Source of the DNA: Deltaproteobacteria bacterium
GTDB taxonomy: Bacteria > Desulfobacterota > Binatia > Binatales > Binataceae
Reading direction: 5' to 3'
NCBI GenBank assembly: GCA_021786815.1
Contig: JAJYMR010000224.1
Coordinates: forward strand, 1-26,100
DNA length: 26,100 nucleotides
The notes under the pieces were generated by a model. It made no database searches and had not been told where the DNA came from. It saw only the letters and a list, made by a program, of their open reading frames with translations. The position numbers were made by a program, and so were the translations under genes. Every line of letters starts with the position of its first letter. The first letter of the stretch is position 1. Positions 1 through 6,635 of this stretch are shown in pieces.

Positions 1-197
1 CCGGCGCGCAACGCTCCGACACCGGTCATCACGAAGATACCGGCGCCGACAATCGCGCCGATTCCGAGCAGAGTCAGGTCGAATGCGCCAAGCGCACGCT
101 TGAGGCCGCCCGCTCCGCTTGTGGCCTCAACCATCAGCATCGCGTGCGGTTTTCGTCTGAAGAGCTGGCGGACGAAGTTGTCCGTGGAGCGATCCAT
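1..197 (-). CDS. APC-family amino-acid permease (N-terminal part only)
   Basis: This is the first 65 codons of an inner-membrane amino-acid transporter; the rest lies beyond position 1. Translated from an ATG at 197, it has a basic N-terminus (MDRSTDNFVRQLFRRKPHAM), then GLKRALGAFDLTLLGIG and GAIVGAGIFVMTG. That is the hallmark N-terminal stretch of basic or cationic amino-acid permeases of the APC superfamily: the unwound first helix with the GAIVGAGIF substrate-binding motif. AGGGTGG precedes the start at short distance. The gene follows the dehydrogenase by about 50 nt on the same strand and looks like the last gene of the cupin/threonine-aldolase operon. That makes amino-acid uptake its likely role, but the substrate cannot be told from this fragment. 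Confidence 0.82.
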   Translation of the reverse strand, partial: MDRSTDNFVRQLFRRKPHAMLMVEATSGAGGLKRALGAFDLTLLGIGAIVGAGIFVMTGVGALRA

Positions 198-248
198 CCA
201 CCCTGCCTCAGCCGGAGACTCAGGCGCCGTCGAGCGCCCGGGCTCCGA

Positions 249-1031
249 TTACCACGCCTGATAGCCGCCGTCGACCGAAAGCACCGAGCCGGTCACGTAG
301 CTCGACGCCGCGCTTGCCAGAAAGATAACCGCGCCGCGAATTTCGTCGGGCCTTCCCAGACGCGCCATCGGGGTGAACAGTTCCATCCGCTCCTGGTTGC
401 CCGGCTTCGCGATTCCGCCTTCAGTGCCCTCGGTCGGAATCCATCCCGGCGCGATCGCGTTGACCAGGATTCCGTAGGGCGCCCATTCGACCGCGAGTTG
501 GCGAGTCAGGTTGGCAAGCCCCGCCTTGGTCGCGCAGTAGGCCGAAAGCTTGTAAACCGAGCTTGCGACCGCCGCGTAGATCGAAACCATGTTGATGATG
601 CGGCCGGTTTTTTTCGCCTCGATAAGGCCGCTTGCGACGCGCTGCGAGAGCATCATCGGCGCCGTCAGGTTCACTGCAAGCGCGTTGTCCCATAGCTCGC
701 GCCGAAAGCGCTCGGCGCGTCCCGTGGGCGACACGCCGGCGTTGTTGATGAGTATATCGATGTCGCCGAGCCGCTCACGCGCCGCCGTGAAGGCCTTGTC
801 GATATCGGCCTCGACCGCGACATCGGCGGCTATCGCGACAGTCCGCACTCCGTAACGCTCCGAGAGTTCGCGAGCGTGCGTTTCGAGCCGCTCGGCGCGT
901 CTGGCAACCAGCGCGACGTCGGCGCCCGCAAGCGCGAGCGCGTGCGCGCATTCAACTCCAAGCCCGGATGAAGCACCCGTCACCAGGCCAACGTGGCCCC
1001 GCAACGAGAATAGCGATTCAAGAGAATCCAT
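249..1031 (-). CDS. Short-chain dehydrogenase/reductase (SDR), classical type
   Basis: A 260-residue NAD(P)-dependent oxidoreductase of full classical-SDR length. The Rossmann glycine motif TGASSGLG is at residues 18-25, NNAG at 96-99, the structural Asn at N121, and the catalytic Ser/Tyr/Lys at S150, Y165 and K169 (YCATK). The C-terminus ends in the usual VTGSVLSVDGGYQAW. Arg residues after the second strand (ARRAERLE) suggest NADP(H) preference, which is an inference. The ATG at 1031 has GAGG about ten bases upstream. It starts only 12 nt after the threonine aldolase stop and precedes the permease, so it is probably co-transcribed and may oxidise or reduce a hydroxy- or keto-acid intermediate of amino-acid breakdown. 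The substrate is unknown; gluconate 5-dehydrogenase-like and 3-oxoacyl reductase-like names are possible. Confidence 0.9.
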   Translation of the reverse strand: MDSLESLFSLRGHVGLVTGASSGLGVECAHALALAGADVALVARRAERLETHARELSERYGVRTVAIAADVAVEADIDKAFTAARERLGDIDILINNAGVSPTGRAERFRRELWDNALAVNLTAPMMLSQRVASGLIEAKKTGRIINMVSIYAAVASSVYKLSAYCATKAGLANLTRQLAVEWAPYGILVNAIAPGWIPTEGTEGGIAKPGNQERMELFTPMARLGRPDEIRGAVIFLASAASSYVTGSVLSVDGGYQAW

Positions 1032-1043
1032 TTCGGAACAACC

Positions 1044-2096
1044 TCAGTCGGCAAACGCCTGCGCAGCGGCCTCGCCAGCGGCGGAAGCCGCGCGATCAAC
1101 GTCCGCACGCGTTATACCGTAATGAGTCACGGCGCGAAACGACGTCGCCCCGCGCGCCGATAGGAGCACTCCCCGTTGCTTGAGCTCGGCGACGAACCGG
1201 CGGGCCTGCTCGGCGCCGCCCTCGACCTCGAAGACAACCATGTTGGTTCGCCGCGCGACCGGCATCACATGGATACCGGCAACCAGCGCGAGTCCCTCGG
1301 CCAGGGCGCGGGCGTTTCGATGGTCCTCGGCGAGGCGGTCGAGCATCGAGGTCAGCGCCACGATTCCGGCCGCCGCGATTATCCCCGCCTGGCGCATCCC
1401 GCCGCCCAGCACCTTGCGCGTGCGATGCGTGCGCCGGATGAACTCGCGGCTGCCGCAAACCAACGAACCGATTGGGCAGGCAAGCCCCTTGGAAAGGCAG
1501 AACGATACCGTGTCGGCCGTTGCAGCGAGCTCGCGCGCGCTCGTTTCCAGCGCAAGCGCCGCGTTGAAGATCCTCGCGCCGTCGAGATGGACCGCAAGGC
1601 CGCGCCGGCGGGCCATCTCTCGAACCTCGGCCATGTGCGAAAGCGCGACCGCCGCACCGCCGCATCGGTTGTGCGTGTTTTCCATCGCGACCAGCGACGG
1701 CATCGCGAAATGATCGTCGAGCGGCGTTTCGATTTCGCGCTGGAGTTCCTCGACGTCCAGTTCGCCGCCGGGCAGGTTTCGCACCGGGGCGAGCACGATG
1801 CCGCCGAGCGCCGACGCGCCGCCCGCTTCATAGACGTAGGTGTGCGACTCCGAGCCGATTATCGCCTTGGTTCCGCGCGGACAATGGGTAAGAAAAGCGG
1901 CAAGATTGCCCATCGTGCCGCTCGGGACCAGTAACGCGGCCTCCTTGCCGAGCATCGAGGCCGCCATCTCCTCCAACCGATTGACAGTCGGATCCTCGCC
2001 GTAAACGTCGTCGCCGACTTCGGCGCGCGCCATCGCCTCGCGCATCTCCGGCGTGGGCAGCGTTACCGTGTCGCTTCGAAGATCGATTGTGGGCAT
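1044..2096 (-). CDS. ltaE: Low-specificity L-threonine aldolase
   Basis: A 350-residue PLP enzyme that cleaves L-threonine or allo-threonine (and other beta-hydroxy amino acids) to glycine plus an aldehyde in the cytoplasm. The N-terminus IDLRSDTVTLPTPEMREAM with GDDVYGEDPTVN is the family signature. VPSGTMGN (57-64) binds the PLP phosphate, H85 in ESHTYVYE is the stacking histidine, HLDGARIFNAA (170-180) carries the Asp that pairs with the pyridine nitrogen, and K203 in SFCLSKGL is the Schiff-base lysine. Length is typical. The gene is second in the minus-strand operon, 16 nt after the cupin gene and 12 nt before the dehydrogenase. The upstream ribosome site is weak, so coupling to the cupin gene is possible. 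Stereospecificity (L versus L-allo) cannot be read from the sequence. Confidence 0.94.
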   Translation of the reverse strand: MPTIDLRSDTVTLPTPEMREAMARAEVGDDVYGEDPTVNRLEEMAASMLGKEAALLVPSGTMGNLAAFLTHCPRGTKAIIGSESHTYVYEAGGASALGGIVLAPVRNLPGGELDVEELQREIETPLDDHFAMPSLVAMENTHNRCGGAAVALSHMAEVREMARRRGLAVHLDGARIFNAALALETSARELAATADTVSFCLSKGLACPIGSLVCGSREFIRRTHRTRKVLGGGMRQAGIIAAAGIVALTSMLDRLAEDHRNARALAEGLALVAGIHVMPVARRTNMVVFEVEGGAEQARRFVAELKQRGVLLSARGATSFRAVTHYGITRADVDRAASAAGEAAAQAFAD

Positions 2097-2112
2097 TTGC
2101 GATCCGGGCCGC

Positions 2113-2649
2113 TCATAGCGGCTTCGCGTCGATTAGCACGCCCATCAACAGCGCCGGCTTGTTGCCGTTATTCTTCCACGCGTGATTCGTCCCACGCTGG
2201 ACGACCACGTCGAACGGTTTCAGCCTGACCTCCTGCTTTTCCAGGATAAGCGTGACGTCACCCTCGAGCAGGATCACGTAATCCACGGTGCGCGTCCGAT
2301 GCATCCCGGGATGGCGCGAAGTGTCGGGACGGCAATGCTCCGCGTCGAGCGCCTTGAAGGTCGCCGCCTGCTGCTCCTCCAACTGCTCGCGCGTGACGTT
2401 GCGGTCCTCGGGCGCGAGCATGAAGAAAAGCACTGAGGTCCCTCCCGCGGGCGGCTCCAGGCGCATCGGGCGGTCGGCCGCGTCCCGGCTCCCCGAGTTG
2501 TCGGCGGGCGCGCCGTCCGTCACCCAGATCTGGCCGAGCCCGGCGGCGCCAGAGCCGACGAAAGAGCCTGGCGGCCCGTCGATTACGACGATCGATTTTC
2601 CCTCGGCGTCATGGCCGGTAACGACGCGACGAAGCTTCTCCAGTTCCAT
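2113..2649 (-). CDS. Cupin-domain protein
   Basis: A 178-residue protein with one RmlC-like cupin barrel in its C-terminal half. Motif 1 reads HPGMHRTRTVDYVILLEG, and motif 2 is LKPFDVVVQRGTNHAWKN. The first His pair is loosened (H-x(3)-H rather than H-x-H), but a metal site is still possible. The N-terminal half (about residues 1-85) resembles other single-cupin proteins annotated only as cupin. ATG at 2649 is preceded by GAGGGGA at good spacing, so it is the first gene of the operon cupin-ltaE-SDR-permease. Known relatives include dioxygenase-like and sensor-like proteins of unknown substrate. Here the context suggests a role with an amino-acid-derived compound, which is an inference. Confidence 0.85.
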   Translation of the reverse strand: MELEKLRRVVTGHDAEGKSIVVIDGPPGSFVGSGAAGLGQIWVTDGAPADNSGSRDAADRPMRLEPPAGGTSVLFFMLAPEDRNVTREQLEEQQAATFKALDAEHCRPDTSRHPGMHRTRTVDYVILLEGDVTLILEKQEVRLKPFDVVVQRGTNHAWKNNGNKPALLMGVLIDAKPL

Positions 2650-2683
2650 GATCGGTCCCCTCGCCCGAGAATCGGGTCCGAGC

Positions 2684-2710
2684 GTAATCGCGCAGGATCA
2701 GGACTGTCAA
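2684..2710 (-). promoter_or_regulatory. Candidate promoter of the cupin operon
   Basis: On the minus strand there is an exact TTGACA (plus-strand 2705-2710), then 15 bases later GATTAC (2684-2689), a poor -10 match at short spacing. It lies about 35 bases upstream of the cupin start, where a promoter is expected. The -35 is convincing and the -10 is not. Confidence 0.3.
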
Positions 2711-2789
2711 ACCACGCCCCGCAACGTCGCATCAATGAACGGGGCTAACCTCGGGGCCGACAGTTCGAGCTTAAGTCCCGGGTTCCCGC

Positions 2790-3656
2790 TCAGGGGAAAA
2801 TGGCCTTTACAACCTCGTCGATTGCGCGCTTGCTGTCGCTCTCGTCGGTAAGCGACCACGTCACCGCGACGGTCGCGGCGCGCCGCGGCGAAATTCCCTG
2901 CCGGATGAGTTCGCCCGCGTAGATCAGCAGGCGCGTCGAAACTCCTTCTTCGAGGCCGGAAGCCTTCAAATGACGCACCTTTTCGCCGAGCACCGCAAGC
3001 TGCATCGCGGTGTCGGCGTCCACCCCCGCCTCATGCTCGATAATCTCGACTTCCTTGTCGGCGGGCGGATAGTTGAATTCGATCGTCACGAAGCGCTGGC
3101 GCGTCGAGTGTTTCAGGTTCTTCTGGATGCTCTGGTAGCCGGGGTTGTACGAGATGACGAGCAGGAAGCCCGGATGCGCCTCGATCGCCTCGCCCCGCTT
3201 TTCGATCGGCAGGACGCGGCGATGGTCGGAGAGCGGATGGATGAGGACGGTAGTGTCCTTGCGCGCCTCCACGATCTCGTCGAGGTAGCAGATCGCGCCA
3301 CGCCGGACCGCCTGGGTGAGCGGACCGTCAACCCACACCGTCTCGTCGGCCTGGATGAGAAAGCGGCCGACCAGATCGCTTCCGGTCAGGTCCTCGTGGC
3401 ACGCGACCGTGATCAACTCGTTGGGACCTTCCTCGAATGCGGAAAGGCGATGCGCCATGTGCTCGACGAAACGGGTCTTGCCGCATCCGGTCGGCCCCTT
3501 GAGCAGCACCGGAAGCCGCGCCTTGTAGGCAGCCTGAAAGATCTCGACTTCGTCGGAGATCGGCAGGTAATAGGGCGCGTTGTCGGGGCTTAGCCTGCGC
3601 ACCTCCGGCCCTTCGGTGTGAATCCGTGTGTCAAAAGTCTTCAGTTCTATGGCCAT
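2790..3656 (-). CDS. CbbQ/NirQ/NorQ-type AAA+ ATPase (MoxR group)
   Basis: A 288-residue AAA+ protein of the CbbQ/NorQ/GpvN group. Walker A is KGPTGCGKT (53-61), Walker B AICYLDE (121-127), sensor-1 Asn sits in VISYNPGY (N171), and arginine-finger candidates lie in STRQRFV. The C-terminal 80 residues (ADKEVEIIEHEAG onward) match the CbbQ_C extension. Family members form hexamers and, with a von Willebrand factor A partner (CbbO, NorD), remodel metalloenzymes such as Rubisco or nitric oxide reductase. No VWA gene, Rubisco or nor gene is visible here; neighbours are cysS upstream and the cupin operon downstream, with gaps of 91 and 140 nt. It is therefore an orphan in this window and its client is unknown. 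The ATG at 3656 is the natural start, though its ribosome site is weak. Confidence 0.9.
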   Translation of the reverse strand: MAIELKTFDTRIHTEGPEVRRLSPDNAPYYLPISDEVEIFQAAYKARLPVLLKGPTGCGKTRFVEHMAHRLSAFEEGPNELITVACHEDLTGSDLVGRFLIQADETVWVDGPLTQAVRRGAICYLDEIVEARKDTTVLIHPLSDHRRVLPIEKRGEAIEAHPGFLLVISYNPGYQSIQKNLKHSTRQRFVTIEFNYPPADKEVEIIEHEAGVDADTAMQLAVLGEKVRHLKASGLEEGVSTRLLIYAGELIRQGISPRRAATVAVTWSLTDESDSKRAIDEVVKAIFP

Positions 3657-3747
3657 GTGTTACCCGTGGAAGCGAGACGTACCGAGCGCGATTGTAAGAA
3701 AGCTTGGTCGAGCCGTTCAAGGCGTATCCGCAGCGCGGGTCCGCCGC

Positions 3748-5172
3748 TCAAACCGCTTTCGGCACATAGCTCGACGAGTCACGCGTGTCGCGTACCTCGT
3801 AGCCCAGTTCCTCCAGCCTCCGTCTAAGCTCGTCGGCGAGCTTGTAGTTCCTGTCGCGCCGCGCCGCCTGGCGCTCCTCGATAAGGCGTGCGACCTCGGG
3901 CGGCAACTCGGCGGCGCGCACGGCCTTGCGCAGGCCAGCCAGGTCGAGGCCCAGAACCGAGTCGAGTTCCGAGAGCGTGTTCCAGACCCGGCGGTCGTCG
4001 CGCCGGTACGCCTCGGCAACCAGTTCGAGCGCAACCGCAAGCGCCTGCGGCGTATTGAGATCATTGTTGAGCGCCTCGACGAAACGCTCGCGATACTCGC
4101 CCGCCCACGCGCTGTCCTGCGGAGCGCCTGCCTCGACGTCGCCGAGCGTGCGCGCGAATTCCGCGAAATACTCGAAATTCTTCTGCGCGGCCCGAATCGC
4201 CTCGTCGTTGAAGACGATCTCCGAGCGATACTTGGCGCCGAAGCACAAAAGCCTGAAAGCGAGCGGATGGATTCCCGAAGCGACCAGGTCGCTCAAAAGC
4301 GGGAACTTGCCCGCGCTCTTGCTGATTTTGGTGCCCTCCTTTTCGACCAGGAAGGCGTTGTGCACGAAGTAGCGGACGAAAGGTTGCCCGGTCGCGCTCT
4401 CGGACTGCGCAATCTCGTTCTCGTGATGAACCGGGATGTGATCGGTGCCGCCGGTATGAATATCGATCGTCTCGCCCAGGTACTTCATCGACATCGCGGA
4501 GCACTCGATATGCCATCCCGGGTAGCCGCGTCCCCACGGGCTGTCCCATTGCATCAGGTGACGCGGCTGGTTGAGAACCCATAGCGCGAAATCGTGCGGA
4601 CTCTTCTTGTCGGGCGAATGCTCGAGGCGCTGGCCCGCGTACTGCTCGTCGAGGCTTTGGCGCGAGAGCCGTCCGACGCGGCTCGGTCCGCGCCACTTCT
4701 CGACATCGAAGTAAACGCCGCTCGGCGTTACGTATGCGTAGCCGTGCTCGAGGATGCGCTCGATGAGCCGGACCATGTCGGCGATATGATCGGTCGCGCG
4801 GCACAGCACGTCGGGCCGCTCAATTGCGAGCATGTCGGCGTCGCGCAGGAAAAGCGTCGTGTAATGGTCGGCGACTTCGCGCGGCGTTTTTCCCTCGGCA
4901 CGCGCGGTCTTCTCGATTTTGTCCTCGCCCGCGTCTTCGTCGGAGGTCATGTGGCCGACGTCGGTGATGTTCATCACGTGGCGCACGCGGTAGCCGCTCA
5001 GACGAAGCGCGCGCTTGAGCGCGTCAACGAACAGGAAGGCGCGCATGTTGCCAAGATGCTGCGGGAGATAAACCGTCGGTCCGCACGAATAAAGACTGAC
5101 GTTCGGCGGGTCAAGCGGCCGAAACTCCTCGACGGTTCTGCTGAGCGTGTTGAAAATATGGAACGGTTTCAC
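3748..5172 (-). CDS. cysS: Cysteinyl-tRNA synthetase
   Basis: A class I aminoacyl-tRNA synthetase that charges tRNA-Cys; 474 residues from the chosen start, close to the usual 460-480. CGPTVY carries C30, and the HIGH-like motif is HLGN (39-42). The zinc ligands line up as C30, C224 (WHIECSAMS), H249 and E253 (HHENE). The KMSKS loop is KISKS (282-286). The C-terminus holds the helical anticodon region with LIEERQAARRDRNYKLADEL. The start is a GTG at 5172, because homology begins at KPFHIFNTLSRT. The frame stays open upstream to 5367 but encodes Arg/Ser-rich sequence without family similarity that overlaps the DCC gene. No clear Shine-Dalgarno precedes the GTG. Confidence 0.95.
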   Translation of the reverse strand: MKPFHIFNTLSRTVEEFRPLDPPNVSLYSCGPTVYLPQHLGNMRAFLFVDALKRALRLSGYRVRHVMNITDVGHMTSDEDAGEDKIEKTARAEGKTPREVADHYTTLFLRDADMLAIERPDVLCRATDHIADMVRLIERILEHGYAYVTPSGVYFDVEKWRGPSRVGRLSRQSLDEQYAGQRLEHSPDKKSPHDFALWVLNQPRHLMQWDSPWGRGYPGWHIECSAMSMKYLGETIDIHTGGTDHIPVHHENEIAQSESATGQPFVRYFVHNAFLVEKEGTKISKSAGKFPLLSDLVASGIHPLAFRLLCFGAKYRSEIVFNDEAIRAAQKNFEYFAEFARTLGDVEAGAPQDSAWAGEYRERFVEALNNDLNTPQALAVALELVAEAYRRDDRRVWNTLSELDSVLGLDLAGLRKAVRAAELPPEVARLIEERQAARRDRNYKLADELRRRLEELGYEVRDTRDSSSYVPKAV

Positions 5173-5272
5173 GACAAGCTGGGACCAACAGCTTAGCCTG
5201 CCGCTCAAGGACGTAACAAGCGGGCTTCGCCGGGCGCCGGCGCGACAGGTGATTGCCGCGCCCACGTTCGAA

Positions 5273-5695
5273 TCATTCGACGGCCGGCGGCGCCTCGGAT
5301 TTAAGCCGCCCCTTCGCGTCGCGCTGATAGCGGCTTCTGGCGATTCGCCGATACTGGTAGTTCGCAAGCCATGCGTAGCCGGGCACGTACCATACGTACG
5401 CGAGCCATCCGCGCAACCCCGGCTGAAGCCGCAGGATTTCGTTTATCGCGCGCGCGCCGCGATAGACCGTGCCATGGTCGTCGACCGCGTGCAGTTCTTC
5501 GAGAAGTTCGTGCGTTTCAATCTGCGGGAACCGCGCCATCGACTCCGGGTCATGCAGGTCCATCGGCTCGATCTTTCCGGAGGCATCGAAATTGCGGATT
5601 CCTTGCAGGTTCGCGCGGCACATCTCGCACGCGCCGTCGTAGAGCACGGCGAGCTTGCCCGGGCTTGCGCGTCCCTCTGTGGCATCCGCAGCCAT
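5273..5695 (-). CDS. DCC-family (DUF393) thiol protein
   Basis: A 140-residue protein of the DUF393 / DCC family, thioredoxin-like proteins of poorly known function. LAVLYDGACEMCRANL (15-30) has the family Asp followed by the C23-x2-C26 pair. Downstream come the conserved VYRGARAINEILRL and LAYVWYVPGYAWLANYQYRRIA, the latter possibly membrane-associated. The ATG at 5695 is chosen because it lies just after the stop of the upstream gene (TGA at 5701-5703). A longer reading to 5797 only reproduces the overlapping gene in another frame. The five-base gap to the upstream LeuA-domain gene indicates co-transcription and probably translational coupling. A redox or disulfide role is inferred from the CxxC. 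Confidence 0.86.
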   Translation of the reverse strand: MAADATEGRASPGKLAVLYDGACEMCRANLQGIRNFDASGKIEPMDLHDPESMARFPQIETHELLEELHAVDDHGTVYRGARAINEILRLQPGLRGWLAYVWYVPGYAWLANYQYRRIARSRYQRDAKGRLKSEAPPAVE

Positions 5696-5700
5696 CGCGT

Positions 5701-6219
5701 TCAACGCCTGGAAAGCCTGGGATTGCTGGCGGCGCGATGGGCCCGCAGGTTCTCCATCACGATCCGCCACTCGTAGCCGTCGAGCAGCGATTTCCATCCC
5801 GCCTCGACGCTGTTGGTCGATTTCGAAAGCGTGGTCCAGGTCTGATTGCCGTCGGAAAATTTCTTGACCGAGACGATTTCGGCCTCGGTCGAATCGCCGC
5901 TGCCGTGGGTATAGGTTTCGACCACGCGCACTGGCTCAAGGTAGGGAAAGTACTTGAGCAGCGCTTTGCGAAGAGCGAGATCGAGCGCGTTGACGACGCC
6001 GACGCCGCGTGCCGCCTCGGTCTCCTCGAGGTTGCCGACCCGGATTACCACGGTGGCGTCAATCGTCATCCTGCCTTCGTAAAAGTCGTCGATCACCCGG
6101 CGCCGCACGATCTCGAAGGGCGCATGATAATCGTTCGCGGCGCGAAGTTCGCTCAACTCACGCGAGGCCTGCGGCGGCTCGGCCTCATAAAAACTGCTTT
6201 GCCTGCTGCCGGGTTCCAT
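5701..6219 (-). CDS. Stand-alone alpha-isopropylmalate/citramalate synthase regulatory (LeuA_dimer) domain protein
   Basis: A 172-residue protein that looks like the C-terminal allosteric domain of LeuA or CimA without the TIM-barrel catalytic part. Recognisable pieces are YEGRMTIDATVVIRVGN, GVGVVNALDLALRKAL, VRVVETYTHGSGDSTEAEIVSV and, most telling, NQTWTTLSKSTNSVEAGWKSLLDGYEW (read in two parts), which matches the citramalate synthase pattern 'DTWGTVGVSxNIIEASWxALxDSxEY'. In LeuA and CimA this domain binds leucine or isoleucine and controls activity. There is no HxH metal motif or barrel, and the upstream region is intergenic, so this is not a truncated neighbour. Start ATG at 6219 has no Shine-Dalgarno. 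The gene is coupled to the DCC gene 5 nt downstream. Role inferred: an amino-acid-binding regulator or a separate subunit; what it regulates is unknown. Confidence 0.8.
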   Translation of the reverse strand: MEPGSRQSSFYEAEPPQASRELSELRAANDYHAPFEIVRRRVIDDFYEGRMTIDATVVIRVGNLEETEAARGVGVVNALDLALRKALLKYFPYLEPVRVVETYTHGSGDSTEAEIVSVKKFSDGNQTWTTLSKSTNSVEAGWKSLLDGYEWRIVMENLRAHRAASNPRLSRR

Positions 6220-6635
6220 TGTTGTGGAATTATTGTAGTCGTCCGGAGCAGGTGCAAGCGCACTGCTCTTCGATTAATCGGCGAATTCGTGTTGACAACC
6301 GTTCTTAATCGGTTCCGACGCAAAAAACGCGCATCGCAGAGCGCACGGTTGGCCGTTTCGAAGGCGAAAAACTCAAGGATGCGGCCAATCCCGCCGAGCG
6401 TGCCGCGCTTGTCGATTTTTTCTTCGGTTTTTTCAGCCGAACCCCGAAAAGGATGGCACAGGAACGATGAGCATCCGCTCAAGGCGGCGGGTTTTTCGCC
6501 TGAAGCATTCTTGCGCCCGCATGCCGGGACCGGTAATCCAAGCGCGTGCCGTCGATGAATCGAGCACAGGCCAAAAAATCCCGCCCATCCTTGCGCGATT
6601 CGTTCCATAGAACCGCTCGGCGAGCGAGGAGCGCG
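6220..6635. other. Non-coding interval between divergent genes
   Basis: About 416 bases, locally richer in A/T than its neighbours, between the start of the LeuA-domain gene and the transglycosylase start. It holds the candidate minus-strand promoter near 6229-6257, a small inverted repeat AACCG-N8-CGGTT at 6297-6314, and T-rich runs near 6416-6434 flanked by TTCGG/CCGAA. Open frames crossing it look like random reading. No RNA gene was recognised. Confidence 0.5.
6229..6257 (-). promoter_or_regulatory. Candidate promoter of the LeuA-domain gene (short or absent leader)
   Basis: On the minus strand TTGCAC (plus-strand 6252-6257) is followed after 17 bases by AATAAT (6229-6234), five of six matching TATAAT. 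Transcription would begin only a few bases before the ATG at 6219, which fits the missing ribosome-binding site. An overlapping TACAAT at 6232-6237 is an alternative -10. Confidence 0.4.

Noticed and set aside
5173..5367. N-terminal extension of cysS.
   Set aside because: The frame is open, but it is Arg/Ser-rich, overlaps the DCC gene and precedes the conserved family start at KPFHIFNTL.
6292..6320. Plus-strand promoter from TTGACA at 6292-6297.
   Set aside because: No -10-like hexamer at 15-19 bases, and it is over 300 bases before the transglycosylase start.
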